64,000 bases of DNA from Variovorax sp. YR216 (GTDB lineage Bacteria; Pseudomonadota; Gammaproteobacteria; Burkholderiales; Burkholderiaceae_C), in assembly GCF_900107745.1 (NCBI RefSeq), contig NZ_FNRO01000011.1, forward strand, positions 1 through 64,000. The letters are read 5' to 3'. The notes beneath the pieces are model-generated. The model saw nothing but the letters and a program-made list of their open reading frames with translations, was not told the DNA's origin and searched no databases. Shown here piece by piece: positions 1 through 8,310 of the stretch. Numbering within the stretch: the stretch's first letter is position 1; each line of letters starts with the position of its first letter. A program made the translations under genes and the position numbers.

Positions 1-257
1 CGCTCGACCGAAACGCCGCCCAGGTGGACGATGGCGTCGCAGCCGGCCACGAGCGCATCGACCGCCTTCTTGTCCGAGAGGTCGCAGGGCACGACCTCTT
101 CATGAGGGCCCGCGGGCGGGGCGAGTGAAGCAATGTCCGAAAGACGCAGGATGTCGGCGTAGGGGCGCAGGCGCTCGCGAAGCACCTTGCCGAGGCCGCC
201 CGCGGCGCCGGTGAGCAGCAGGCGGGGAACATGTTTGGAAGAGGTTGTCTCGCTCAT
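1..257 (-). CDS. udh: Uronate dehydrogenase, N-terminal part (runs off the window)
   Basis: The first 85 residues of an NAD-dependent epimerase/dehydratase-type Rossmann protein are present. The nucleotide-binding glycine motif TGAAGGLGK is at residues 16-24, and an HLGGVSVE segment is at the truncated end. This combination is what I recognise from bacterial uronate (hexuronate) dehydrogenase, which oxidises D-glucuronate or D-galacturonate to the aldaro-lactone. The C-terminus lies beyond base 1. The start ATG (complement of 255-257) is the only good one. The gene is divergent from the GntR regulator and sits beside kdgD and a 2-oxoglutarate semialdehyde dehydrogenase, which are later steps of the same oxidative route, and this supports the call. 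A general sugar-nucleotide epimerase is the main alternative. Confidence 0.75.
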   Translation of the reverse strand, partial: MSETTSSKHVPRLLLTGAAGGLGKVLRERLRPYADILRLSDIASLAPPAGPHEEVVPCDLSDKKAVDALVAGCDAIVHLGGVSVE

Positions 258-273
258 GGAATTTCCGGATCTC

Positions 274-302
274 TTGTCGTAAGTTATCGGTTGTCGTACA
301 AC
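274..302. promoter_or_regulatory. Candidate FadR-type operator between udh and the GntR gene
   Basis: A perfect inverted repeat GTTGT-CGT-ACAAC occupies 290-302, and a second TTGTCGTA box lies 17 bp upstream at 274-281. The core TTGTCGTACAA fits the general FadR-subfamily pattern (TnGTnnnACnA). A near match, TTGTACGATGA, recurs at 1199-1209 before the next gene. I infer that it is the binding site of the adjacent GntR protein, controlling both divergent genes. Confidence 0.6.
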
Positions 303-325
303 AGCGCGGCGATTATCATCACGCC

Positions 326-1159
326 ATGTCGAACCTGTCAACGGGGTCAACCTCAACCGCAGATCAACCCGCTTTCGGCGCCAGTCCGCGCCGAAGAGGC
401 CGAGGCCTGGCGCATGGGCTCGTCGACGATCTCGGCGAGAAGATTCGCAGCCAGCAACTGCGGCCGGGCGACAAGCTGCCGACCGAGTCGGCCATCATGC
501 AGGCCTACGGCGTCAGCCGCACCGTGGTTCGCGAGGCGCTCTCCAAGCTGCAGGCCGCGGGGTTGGTCGAAACACACCACGGCATCGGCACCTTCGTGCT
601 GCAGCCCAAGGCGGCGGGGATGTTCCGGCTCGATGCATCGGAGCTCGCGGCCTCCGTCGATGTGCTTGCGGTGCTCGAGTTGCGGATCAGCCTGGAGACC
701 GAATCCGCCGGGTTGGCCGCCACGCGCCGCACCGAAGACCAGCTCGCGGCGATGCGCGAAGCACTTGACGATTTCGAGCGCAATGTGGCAGTGGCGGGGG
801 ACACGGTGGCGCCCGATTTCCGCTTTCACCTGGAAATCGCGCAGGCGACAGGCAACCCCTATTTCGCGGACATCATGAGCCACCTGGGCACCACGATCAT
901 TCCGCGCACGCGCATCAACGCCATCCGCAACCACGACCGGCGCGGCGAATATCTGACGCGCGTGAACCGCGAGCACGAGGAGATCTACGCGGCGATCGCG
1001 CGGCGCGATCCGGACTCCGCGCGCGCCGCGATGCGCATCCACCTGACGAACAGCCGCGAGCGCCTGCGCATCGCGCAGGAGGCGGCGCGCAGCAGCGCCC
1101 CCGGTGGTGCCCCGGCTTCGGACGCGGCGCCTGCTTCCGGTCCTGCGCCGTCGGCTTGA
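326..1159 (+). CDS. FadR-subfamily GntR transcriptional regulator of the hexuronate locus
   Basis: This is a 277-residue regulator. An N-terminal winged helix-turn-helix (about residues 30-95) contains the typical GntR signature PGDKLPTESAIMQAYGVSRT followed by VVREALSKLQ and the wing HHGIGTFV. An all-helical FCD effector domain follows (about 120-250), with the Asp/His pattern expected for metal-dependent carboxylate ligands. The tail is rich in Ala, Pro and Ser. The ATG at 326 was chosen because an upstream in-frame TTG at 245 would run into the divergent udh start and the operator. The gene probably represses udh and the downstream Bug-kdgD-dehydrogenase genes and responds to a uronate or aldarate intermediate. 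The ligand is an inference from context. Confidence 0.85.
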   Translation: MSNLSTGSTSTADQPAFGASPRRRGRGLAHGLVDDLGEKIRSQQLRPGDKLPTESAIMQAYGVSRTVVREALSKLQAAGLVETHHGIGTFVLQPKAAGMFRLDASELAASVDVLAVLELRISLETESAGLAATRRTEDQLAAMREALDDFERNVAVAGDTVAPDFRFHLEIAQATGNPYFADIMSHLGTTIIPRTRINAIRNHDRRGEYLTRVNREHEEIYAAIARRDPDSARAAMRIHLTNSRERLRIAQEAARSSAPGGAPASDAAPASGPAPSA

Positions 1160-1198
1160 CGCCGATTGTCCGAAACGCTGGACTTCGCTTCAAACTAG

Positions 1199-1241
1199 TT
1201 GTACGATGACTGACGACGATTGACTGTCAAGTCTGTCGTCA
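1199..1241 (+). promoter_or_regulatory. Palindrome cluster upstream of the Bug receptor gene
   Basis: Three elements overlap in a short stretch before the start at 1273. The first is TTGTACGATGA (1199-1209), which matches 9 of 11 bases of the reverse complement of the operator at 291-301. The second is an inverted repeat TGACGAC (1211-1217) with GTCGTCA (1235-1241). The third is the near-perfect palindrome TTGACTGTCAA (1220-1230) at its centre. It is probably an operator for the same GntR regulator. No clear -35/-10 pair was identified. Confidence 0.5.
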
Positions 1242-1272
1242 TTCAATTCGATTGCATCTGGAGACGACACCC

Positions 1273-2247
1273 ATGACCTTGAACCGCCGTGAACTCATGT
1301 TCGGCGCGCTCGGCGCAGGCCTGATGACCACCGGCGCGGCGCGTGCCGCCGACGCCTGGCCTTCGAAGCCGATTCGCATCGTGGTGCCGTATCCGCCCGG
1401 CGGGTCGTCAGACATCATTGCGCGGATCATCAGCGTGCAGTTGTCCGAGGCGCTCAAGCAGTCCGTCATCGTCGAGAACAAGGCGGGCGCCAACGGCAAT
1501 CTCGGTGCCGATTACGTCGCCAAGGCGCCGGCCGACGGCTACACGGTGCTGCTGTGTGACGTCGGCGCGCTGGCGATCAGCCCCTCGGTCTACACCAAGC
1601 TGCCGTTCGATCCGTCGAAGGACCTGCGTGGCGTGACCATGCTGGCCTATTCACCGCACCTGCTGGTGGTGCACCCCTCGGTGCAGGCCAGCAACCTCAA
1701 GGAACTGATCGCGCTGTCGAAGAAATCCGATCTCAACTTCGCGGTGACCGCCACCGGCAGCGCGCCGCATCTCGCCGGTGTCGCGCTGGAACGTGCAAGC
1801 GGCGCGCGCTGGCAATACGTGCCCTACAAGGGCGGCGTGCAGGCGGTACAGGACACCGTCGCCGGCCAGACCCAGGTGCTGATGAACGGCATGCTCGCGA
1901 CCTGGCCCCATGTGCAGAGCGGCAAGCTCAAGGTGCTCGGCGTTTCCAAGCCGACGCGCATGCCGCTGATCGGCGAAGTGCCGACCATCGCGGAGCAGGG
2001 TGTGCCCGGCTTCGAATCCGGCACCTGGCAAGGCGTTCTGGTGCCGCGCGGCACGCCCGAAGCGGTGGTGCAGCGCCTGAACAAGGAACTGATCGCGATC
2101 ATCCGCTCGACCGACGTGCGCTCGCGCCTCGCAGGTCAGGGCGCCGAAGTCGTGACGATGACGCCGCCCGAGCAGGACCAGTTCTTCGACAAGGAACGTG
2201 CCCGCTGGGCAAAGGTTGTTAACGCCGCGCAAATCAAGCTGGATTGA
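1273..2247 (+). CDS. Bug-type (TctC family) periplasmic solute-binding protein
   Basis: The 324-residue protein belongs to the tripartite tricarboxylate transporter receptor family, which is greatly expanded in Comamonadaceae and Bordetella. The N-terminus NRRELMFGALGAGL followed by ARAADAWPSKPI is a twin-arginine-like signal peptide with cleavage near residue 26. The family hallmark KPIRIVVPYPPGGSSD follows, and later segments such as VIVENKAGANGNLGADYVAKAPADGYT are also typical. The ATG at 1273 has a GGAG at good spacing, so the TTG at 1252 is not needed. No TctA/TctB membrane genes are in the window. The ligand may be a uronate, aldarate or related acid, by position only. Confidence 0.85.
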   Translation: MTLNRRELMFGALGAGLMTTGAARAADAWPSKPIRIVVPYPPGGSSDIIARIISVQLSEALKQSVIVENKAGANGNLGADYVAKAPADGYTVLLCDVGALAISPSVYTKLPFDPSKDLRGVTMLAYSPHLLVVHPSVQASNLKELIALSKKSDLNFAVTATGSAPHLAGVALERASGARWQYVPYKGGVQAVQDTVAGQTQVLMNGMLATWPHVQSGKLKVLGVSKPTRMPLIGEVPTIAEQGVPGFESGTWQGVLVPRGTPEAVVQRLNKELIAIIRSTDVRSRLAGQGAEVVTMTPPEQDQFFDKERARWAKVVNAAQIKLD

Positions 2248-2254
2248 TTTCGTT

Positions 2255-2349
2255 CACCCCCAGCCTCGCCCACTTCGTGTGGCTCGGACACCCCCTTTCC
2301 GGGGGCAATCCCGGCGGGCCGGCGAAGCCGGTTCCGCGGGATTCCTGGG
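2255..2349 (+). repeat. Dispersed intergenic repeat, copy 1
   Basis: This segment between the Bug gene and kdgD is clearly related to 62440-62534 (same strand) and to 34249-34337 (opposite strand). Shared blocks are CACCCCCAGSCT, CACTTCGTGT, a C-run/G-run hairpin around a short loop, and a GCCGGTTCCGCGG end. It can fold into G+C-rich hairpins and resembles REP/BIME-like elements. Confidence 0.7.
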
Positions 2350-2398
2350 TTGGGTTGCACCCGCTTTTTCCACTGACCACTACTTATCACTGCTCACC

Positions 2399-3310
2399 AT
2401 GAATCCACAAGAACTCAAGTCCATCATGGGCTCCGGCCTGCTGTCGTTCCCGCTGACCGACTTCGACGCGAACGGCGACTTCAACAAGAAGGGCTACATC
2501 GAACGCCTCGAATGGCTGGCGCCCTATGGTGCGAGCGCACTGTTCGCGGCCGGTGGCACCGGTGAGTTCTTCTCGCTGACCGGCGACGAGTACCCCGAGA
2601 TCATCCAGACCGCGGTCGAGACCTGCCGCGGCAAGGTGCCGATCATCGCGGGCGCCGGCGGCCCGACGCGCTTCGCGATCCAGTGTGCGCAAGCGGCCGA
2701 GAAGGCTGGTGCGCACGGCATCCTGCTGCTGCCGCACTACCTCACCGAAGCCGGCCAGGAAGGCCTCGCCGCGCACGTCGAAGCGGTCTGCAAGAGCGTG
2801 AAGTTCGGCGTCATCGTCTACAACCGCGGCCAGAGCAAGCTCTATCCCGAAACGCTCGCCAAGCTGGCCGAGCGCTGCCCGAACCTCGTGGGCTTCAAGG
2901 ATGGCATCGGCGACATCGAGCTGATGAGCTCCATCTACCTGAAGATGGGCGACCGTTTCGCCTACCTCGGCGGCCTGCCGACCGCGGAGGTCTATGCCGC
3001 GGCCTACAAGGCGCTCGGCACGCCGGTGTATTCGTCGGCCGTCTTCAACTTCATCCCGAAGACCGCGATGGAGTTCTACCGCGCCGTCGCCACCGACGAC
3101 ACCGCGACGCAGCACCGCCTGCTGAGGGACTTCTTCATGCCCTACCTTGCGATCCGCAACCAGGGCCAGGGCTACGCGGTGAGCATCGTGAAGGCCGGCG
3201 CGAAGATCGTCGGCCACGACGCAGGCCCGGTGCGCACGCCGCTGACCGACCTCAAGGCCGACGAATACCAGGCGCTCGAAACGCTGATCGCGAAGCTGGG
3301 TCCGCAGTAA
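2399..3310 (+). CDS. kdgD: 5-dehydro-4-deoxyglucarate dehydratase
   Basis: The 303-residue protein is in the DapA/NAL superfamily of class I aldolase-fold enzymes. It dehydrates and decarboxylates 5-keto-4-deoxy-D-glucarate to 2-oxoglutarate semialdehyde. The N-terminal block MGSGLLSFPLTDFDANGDFN is characteristic of KdgD rather than of dihydrodipicolinate synthase. GGTGEFFSLT is the carboxylate-binding loop, VYNRGQSKLYPETL carries the Tyr motif, and the Schiff-base lysine is expected at Lys167 in GFKDGIGD. The length fits the family. The gene lies directly before the dehydrogenase for its product. The upstream aldarate dehydratase (garD or gudD) is not in the window. Confidence 0.9.
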   Translation: MNPQELKSIMGSGLLSFPLTDFDANGDFNKKGYIERLEWLAPYGASALFAAGGTGEFFSLTGDEYPEIIQTAVETCRGKVPIIAGAGGPTRFAIQCAQAAEKAGAHGILLLPHYLTEAGQEGLAAHVEAVCKSVKFGVIVYNRGQSKLYPETLAKLAERCPNLVGFKDGIGDIELMSSIYLKMGDRFAYLGGLPTAEVYAAAYKALGTPVYSSAVFNFIPKTAMEFYRAVATDDTATQHRLLRDFFMPYLAIRNQGQGYAVSIVKAGAKIVGHDAGPVRTPLTDLKADEYQALETLIAKLGPQ

Positions 3311-3333
3311 GCTGCAGACCGGCCTGTCAGTAC

Positions 3334-3371
3334 GGCGGCGGCCGGCTCCTTCAGGGCCGGGCCGCCTTTTT
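3334..3371 (+). terminator. Hairpin with T-run between kdgD and the semialdehyde dehydrogenase
   Basis: GGCGGC (3334-3339) pairs with GCCGCC (3361-3366), an inner CCGGC/GCCGG stem continues it after a two-base bulge, and five T residues follow. This looks like a rho-independent terminator or attenuator that could lower expression of the downstream gene. Confidence 0.6.
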
Positions 3372-3401
3372 CTTCTTGATCGATTCCCCAAGGACACCGC
3401 C

Positions 3402-4838
3402 ATGCAGAAATTCGACAACCTCATCAACGGCGAATGGACCGCCGGCGCCAGCTACAGCGCGAACACCAATCCGAGCAACCTCGCGGACGTGCTGGGCGAG
3501 TACGCCCAAGGCGATGCCGGCCAAGTCGATGCCGCCGTTGCGGCTGCTACCGCCGCCTTCCCCGCCTGGTCCACCGGCGGCGTGCAGGCGCGCTCCGAAG
3601 CGCTGGACAAGATCGGCAGCGAGATCCTCGCGCGCAAGGAAGAGCTGGGCACCCTGCTTGCACGTGAAGAAGGCAAGACGAAAGCCGAAGGCATCGGCGA
3701 AGCCACGCGCGCCGGCCAGATCTTCAAGTTCTTTGCCGGCGAGTGCCTGCGCCTCTCGGGTGAAGTCATCCCCTCGGTGCGCCCGGGCATCGGCATCGAG
3801 ATCACGCGCGAGCCGGTCGGCGTCGTCGGCCTGATCACGCCATGGAACTTCCCCATCGCGATCCCCGCCTGGAAGATCGCGCCGGCGCTGGCCTTCGGCA
3901 ACTGCGTGGTGGTCAAGCCCGCCGACCTGGTGCCGGGCTGCGCCTGGGCATTGGCCGAGATCATCAGCCGCTCGGGCATCCCGGCCGGCGTCTTCAACCT
4001 CGTGATGGGCCGCGGCAGCGTGATCGGCAATGCGCTGGTCCAGCATCCCGGCATCCATGCGATCAGCTTCACTGGCTCGGTGGGCGTGGGCCGCGACATC
4101 GCGGTGCAGTGCGCGACCCGCGGCAAGAAGGTCCAGCTGGAGATGGGCGGCAAGAACCCGCAGGTGGTGCTGGACGATGCCGATCTCAATCAAGCCGTGG
4201 AGCTCAGCGTGCAGAGCGCGTTCTATTCCACCGGCCAGCGTTGCACCGCCTCGAGCCGTCTCATCGTCACCGAAGGCATCTACCCGAAGTTCATCGAGGC
4301 GATGAAGGCGCGCATGGCGAAGATCAAGGTCGGCGATGCGCTCGCGCAGGGCACCGACATCGGCCCGGTCTCCAGCGGCAGCCAGTTGCAGCAGGATCTG
4401 GAATACGTCGAGATCGGCAAGAAGGAAGGCGCGACGCTGGCCGCGGGCGGCGAGCGGCTCAAGCTCGACACGGACGGCTTCTACATGTCGCCGGCCCTCT
4501 TCAGCGAATCGGTGGCGGCGATGCGCATCAACAAGGAAGAGATCTTCGGCCCGGTGGCGAGCGTCATCAAGGTGAAGAACTACGAAGAGGCGCTCGCGAC
4601 CGCGAACGACACGGAGTTCGGCCTCTCGGCCGGCATTGCGACCACCAGCCTGAAGTACGCGACGCACTTCAAGCGCCACAGCCAGGCGGGCATGGTGATG
4701 GTGAACCTGCCGACCGCCGGCGTGGACTACCACGTGCCCTTCGGTGGCCGCAAGGGATCGAGCTACGGCCCGCGCGAGCAGGGCCGCTATGCGCAGGAGT
4801 TCTTCACCACGGTGAAGACCGCCTACACGCTGGCTTGA
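3402..4838 (+). CDS. 2-oxoglutarate semialdehyde dehydrogenase (aldehyde dehydrogenase family)
   Basis: The 478-residue NAD(P)-dependent aldehyde dehydrogenase would oxidise 2-oxoglutarate semialdehyde to 2-oxoglutarate, the last step of oxidative hexuronate/aldarate breakdown. TPWNFPIAIPAWKIAPALAFGN and the FTGSVGVGR cofactor loop are visible. The general base is Glu247 in QLEMGGKNP and the catalytic Cys281 lies in TGQRCTASSR. The C-terminus PFGGRKGSSYGPREQG is typical of the KGSADH group. The substrate is assigned from the preceding kdgD, since sequence alone does not separate this group from succinate-semialdehyde dehydrogenases with certainty. Confidence 0.85.
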   Translation: MQKFDNLINGEWTAGASYSANTNPSNLADVLGEYAQGDAGQVDAAVAAATAAFPAWSTGGVQARSEALDKIGSEILARKEELGTLLAREEGKTKAEGIGEATRAGQIFKFFAGECLRLSGEVIPSVRPGIGIEITREPVGVVGLITPWNFPIAIPAWKIAPALAFGNCVVVKPADLVPGCAWALAEIISRSGIPAGVFNLVMGRGSVIGNALVQHPGIHAISFTGSVGVGRDIAVQCATRGKKVQLEMGGKNPQVVLDDADLNQAVELSVQSAFYSTGQRCTASSRLIVTEGIYPKFIEAMKARMAKIKVGDALAQGTDIGPVSSGSQLQQDLEYVEIGKKEGATLAAGGERLKLDTDGFYMSPALFSESVAAMRINKEEIFGPVASVIKVKNYEEALATANDTEFGLSAGIATTSLKYATHFKRHSQAGMVMVNLPTAGVDYHVPFGGRKGSSYGPREQGRYAQEFFTTVKTAYTLA

Positions 4839-4854
4839 TGAGCCGAACCCCGGC

Positions 4855-5451
4855 CTATTTCGGCGCGCGGATCGCCGACTTGGGCCGGAACGCCTTGCAG
4901 ACCGATTCGTCGGTCTCGAGGTACGGCCCGCCGATCAGGTCGATGCAGTAGGGCACCGCGGCGAAGATGCCCGGCACGGCCTGCGTGCCGTCCGGGTTCT
5001 TCAGCCCTTCGAGCGTCTCGGCGATCGACTTGGGCTGGCCCGGCAGATTGATGATGAGGCTCTTGTGGCGGATCACCGCCACCTGCCGCGACAGGATCGC
5101 AGTCGGCACGAAGCGCAGGCTGATCTGCCGCATCTGTTCGCCGAAGCCCGGCATCTCCTTGTGCGCCACGGCCAGCGTGGCTTCAGGGGTCACATCGCGC
5201 AGCGCCGGGCCGGTGCCGCCGGTGGTCAGCACCAGCGAGCAGCCGGCGTCGACCAGTTCAACCAGCGCGGCGCTGATGCCTTCCTTCTCGTCGGGGATCA
5301 GCCGCGAAGCGAAGGTGATCGGATTGCGCAGCGCGCGCTGCAGCCACTCCTGCAGGGCCGGCAGGCCCTTGTCTTCATAGACGCCGCTCGATGCGCGGTC
5401 GCTGATCGAGACGATCCCGATGCGTACTGGATCGAAGCCAGTGCCAGTCAT
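4855..5451 (-). CDS. mogA: Molybdopterin adenylyltransferase
   Basis: The 198-residue MoaB/MogA-family protein begins with VRIGIVSISDRASSGVYEDKG and contains the molybdopterin-binding loop TTGGTGPALRDVTPEAT. MogA adenylates molybdopterin before molybdenum insertion, in the cytoplasm. The product would be needed by the NasA nitrate reductase encoded further along. The start codon overlaps the yjgA stop by four bases (ATGA), so both are probably one transcript. It converges with the dehydrogenase gene 17 bp away. Confidence 0.9.
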   Translation of the reverse strand: MTGTGFDPVRIGIVSISDRASSGVYEDKGLPALQEWLQRALRNPITFASRLIPDEKEGISAALVELVDAGCSLVLTTGGTGPALRDVTPEATLAVAHKEMPGFGEQMRQISLRFVPTAILSRQVAVIRHKSLIINLPGQPKSIAETLEGLKNPDGTQAVPGIFAAVPYCIDLIGGPYLETDESVCKAFRPKSAIRAPK

Positions 5452-6104
5452 GCGTCTTCCTCTCGGGATTGTTCGGCAGCCTCCGCGGCGTGATCCTCAG
5501 TGCCATGCACGCGCAGCTGCTCGCGCACGAGCTGGAACACCTCGCGGTACGCCTTGCCCTGGCGCGGGGCTTCGCCGGGGGGGCCGGACTTCATGTCCTT
5601 GCGCGCCTGGCGCACCAGCGCTCGCAATTGCTGGGCATCGGTGCCCGGGTGCGTTTCGATCCAGCCGCCGAGCGCGTCGTCGTCGGCGATGAGGCGGTCG
5701 CGCCAGCGCTCGGCCTCGTGCAGCGCGGCGGCTTCCTGGGCCGGGCCGCGGTTCTGTTCGGCCAATGCGACGCGCACCGCTTCGACGACCGACTCATCCA
5801 GCCCGCGCATCAGCTTGCCGACGAACTGCATCTGCCGGCGCTTGCCTTCGAAGTTGGTGATGCGCCGGGCGTCGGCGATGGCGTCGCGCAGCTTGTCGCC
5901 GAGGTCGAGTTTGTCGAAGAGACCGGCACGCAGCGTCAGCAGGGCTTCGCCGAGCGACTGGAGTTCGGCGCTTTCGCGCTTGAGATCGGTCTTGCTCGCC
6001 GCTTCAGTGCCCTTGAGTTCACGCTTGAGCTCGAGGTCGAGTTCGCTGCCTTCGGCGACGAATTGGCCGCGGACGAAGTAGCCTTTTTTGGGTTTGCGGG
6101 ACAT
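5448..6104 (-). CDS. yjgA: YjgA/DarP family ribosome-associated protein (DUF615)
   Basis: The 218-residue protein starts MSRKPKKGYFVRGQFVAEGSELD and is largely charged and helical, with the family segment RRITNFEGKRRQMQFVGKLMR. E. coli YjgA (DarP) binds late 50S precursors and helps 23S rRNA folding. The C-terminus is acidic and rich in Glu and Ala. The start ATG (complement of 6102-6104) is chosen from the conserved N-terminus, since the longer open frame upstream is low-complexity antisense. It is divergent from pmbA and translationally coupled to mogA. Confidence 0.85.
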   Translation of the reverse strand: MSRKPKKGYFVRGQFVAEGSELDLELKRELKGTEAASKTDLKRESAELQSLGEALLTLRAGLFDKLDLGDKLRDAIADARRITNFEGKRRQMQFVGKLMRGLDESVVEAVRVALAEQNRGPAQEAAALHEAERWRDRLIADDDALGGWIETHPGTDAQQLRALVRQARKDMKSGPPGEAPRQGKAYREVFQLVREQLRVHGTEDHAAEAAEQSREEDA

Positions 6105-6181
6105 AGAGACAATCGTAGGCCTCTCCTCGAACCGGGTGTGTGCCGCGCGTCCGGAAAGGGGGCAAGTATCATAGCCAACAC

Positions 6182-7552
6182 ATGAGCACACCTTCCTCGC
6201 GCGCCGAATCCGGCTTCGCCTACAGCCGTTCCTTCTTCGAAAACCTGGTCGACTCAGCCTTGGCCCATGCCAGGAAGCTCGGCGCCACCGACGTGGGCGC
6301 CGAGGCGTCCGAAGGCTGCGGCCTGAGTGTGTCGGTGCGCAAGGGCGAGCTCGAGAACGTCGAACGCAATCGCGACAAGTCGCTGGGCGTGACGGTCTAT
6401 ATCGGCCATCGGCGCGGCAACGCGAGCACATCCGACTTCTCGGAAGCAGCAGTCGCGCAGACCGTGCAGGCGGCCTATGACATCGCGCGCTTCACGGCCG
6501 AGGACCCCGTCAGCGGCCTGCCCGAAGAGGAAGATATCGCCAAGGATCATCCCGATCTCGACCTCTTCCACCCCTGGGACATCACCAGCGAACAGGCGGC
6601 CGAGCTCGCGCTGGTGTGCGAAGCCGCCGCGCTGTCCACGGACAAGCGCATCACCAACAGCGAAGGCGCGGGCGTTTCAGCGCAGCAGAGCCATTTCTTC
6701 AGCGCCCACACGCGCGGCTTCCGCGGTGGTTACGCGAGTTCGCGCCATTCGATCTCGGTGGCGCCGATCGCCGGCAAGGGCGACGACATGCAGCGCGATG
6801 CGTGGTACAGCTCCATGCGTTCTGCCGATGAGCTCGCGAGCCCGCAGGCCGTCGGGCGCTATGCAGCCGAGCGCGCGCTGAGCCGGCTGAAGTCCCGCAA
6901 GATCAAGACCACGGAATGCCCGGTGCTGTTCGAATCGCCGCTCGCGGCCGGCCTGCTTGGCGGGCTCGTGCAGGCGACCAGCGGCGGGGCGCTTTATCGC
7001 CGGAGCACTTTCCTGCTCGACTCGCTCGGCAAGCAGGTGCTGCCGTCGCACGTCGATGTGGTGGAAGACCCGCATGTGCGCCGCGGCAAGGGCAGTTCGC
7101 CCTTCGACGACGAGGGCGTGGTCACGCGCAAGCGCAAGCTGGTCGACGGCGGCCGCCTCGAAGGCTATTTCCTGAGCACCTATTCGGCGCGCAAGCTCGG
7201 GATGAAGACCACCGGCAATGCCGGCGGCTCGCACAACCTGACGCTGACGTCGCGGCTCACGCAACCGGGCGACGATCTGGATGCGATGCTGGCCAAGCTC
7301 GGCACGGGCCTGTTCGTGATCGAACTGATGGGGCAGGGCGTGAACTACGTGACCGGCGACTATTCGCGCGGCGCGAGCGGCTTCTGGGTCGAGAACGGGA
7401 AGATCGCCTATCCGGTGCAGGAGATCACCATCGCCGGCAACCTCAAGGACATGCTGCTCGGCATCGAGGCCGTCGGCGCCGATGCCTACAACTACGGCGC
7501 GAAGACGACGGGTTCCCTGCTCGTCAACCGGATGAAGGTCGCGGGGAGCTGA
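6182..7552 (+). CDS. pmbA: Metalloprotease-like PmbA (TldE)
   Basis: The 456-residue protein is TldE/PmbA of the TldD/TldE heterodimer, which degrades or matures small peptides such as microcin B17 precursor and unfolded CcdA. Typical features are VSVRKGELENVERNRDKSLGVTVY near residue 50, the central ESPLAAGLLGGL segment, and the C-terminal FVIELMGQGVNYVTGDYSRGASGFWVENG. PmbA lacks the HExxxH site carried by TldD. The ATG at 6182 gives the family length. The yjgA-pmbA divergent order is common in proteobacteria. Confidence 0.93.
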   Translation: MSTPSSRAESGFAYSRSFFENLVDSALAHARKLGATDVGAEASEGCGLSVSVRKGELENVERNRDKSLGVTVYIGHRRGNASTSDFSEAAVAQTVQAAYDIARFTAEDPVSGLPEEEDIAKDHPDLDLFHPWDITSEQAAELALVCEAAALSTDKRITNSEGAGVSAQQSHFFSAHTRGFRGGYASSRHSISVAPIAGKGDDMQRDAWYSSMRSADELASPQAVGRYAAERALSRLKSRKIKTTECPVLFESPLAAGLLGGLVQATSGGALYRRSTFLLDSLGKQVLPSHVDVVEDPHVRRGKGSSPFDDEGVVTRKRKLVDGGRLEGYFLSTYSARKLGMKTTGNAGGSHNLTLTSRLTQPGDDLDAMLAKLGTGLFVIELMGQGVNYVTGDYSRGASGFWVENGKIAYPVQEITIAGNLKDMLLGIEAVGADAYNYGAKTTGSLLVNRMKVAGS

Positions 7553-7554
7553 GA

Positions 7555-8310
7555 TTGGCGCGCGGCGGCGCCTGGCCGGCGCGGCAGCCCATCCTGCCGG
7601 AGGATGGCGTCGGCAGCGGCGTTCGCATCGAGGACGTCACGCTGGTGCGGGGTCACCAGCGAATCTTCGAAGGGCTGACGCTGGACCTGCGGGAATCGAG
7701 GATCGGGCTGATCGGCGACAACGGCGCGGGCAAGAGCAGTCTGTTCCGCCTGATCAGCGGGCTCGACAAGCCGCAGCAGGGCCACGTGATCCTGTCCGGC
7801 TCCGCGTCGCCGGGACAGGTCGGGCTGCTGTTCCAGAACCCCGACGACCAGATCATTTTCCCGACCGTGGCCGAGGAGCTGGTCTTCAGCCTCACCGCGC
7901 GTGGTGAAACGCGCCAGGCGGCGCGGCAGCGGGCGCTCGACTTCCTGGCCGGGCGCGGCTTGTCCGCGTGGGCTGGCCGCTCCGTCGGCGAATTGAGCCA
8001 GGGCCAGCGCCAGCAGGTCTGCCTGATGGCGCTCCAGATCAGCGAGCCGCAGACGCTGCTCCTCGACGAACCCTACGCAAGCCTCGATTTGCCGAGCCAG
8101 TCGCGGCTCGCCGCTCAGATCGATGCGTCTCGGCAGCAGATCATCCTGTCGACCCATCTGCTCGAGCATGTGCATGACTTCGAACGTGTGCTGTGGCTGG
8201 AAGAGGGCCGCGTGCGTGTCGATGGCCCCGGCCGCGCGGTCTGTGAAGCCTACGCGGCTGACGTGCGGGAGCGTGCGCGAGCAGAGGCAGAGCGAGGCAG
8301 CCATGCGTAG
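7555..8310 (+). CDS. bioM: Biotin ECF transporter ATP-binding protein BioM
   Basis: This is an ABC ATPase of the energy-coupling-factor type. It has Walker A GDNGAGKSS, Q-loop LLFQNPDDQI, signature LSQGQRQQ, Walker B LLLDEPYAS and switch histidine STH. I place the start at TTG 7555 because GGGGAG lies six bases upstream and no ATG precedes the ATPase fold. That gives 251 residues, slightly longer than usual. It begins two bases after the pmbA stop. With BioN and BioY it forms the biotin uptake complex in the inner membrane. The start is the weak point of this annotation. Confidence 0.85.
   Translation: MARGGAWPARQPILPEDGVGSGVRIEDVTLVRGHQRIFEGLTLDLRESRIGLIGDNGAGKSSLFRLISGLDKPQQGHVILSGSASPGQVGLLFQNPDDQIIFPTVAEELVFSLTARGETRQAARQRALDFLAGRGLSAWAGRSVGELSQGQRQQVCLMALQISEPQTLLLDEPYASLDLPSQSRLAAQIDASRQQIILSTHLLEHVHDFERVLWLEEGRVRVDGPGRAVCEAYAADVRERARAEAERGSHA

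Noticed and set aside
245..325. TTG start that would lengthen the GntR regulator by 27 residues
   Set aside because: It lies within the divergent udh start region and the operator, has no ribosome site, and the extension is not conserved-looking. ATG 326 fits better.
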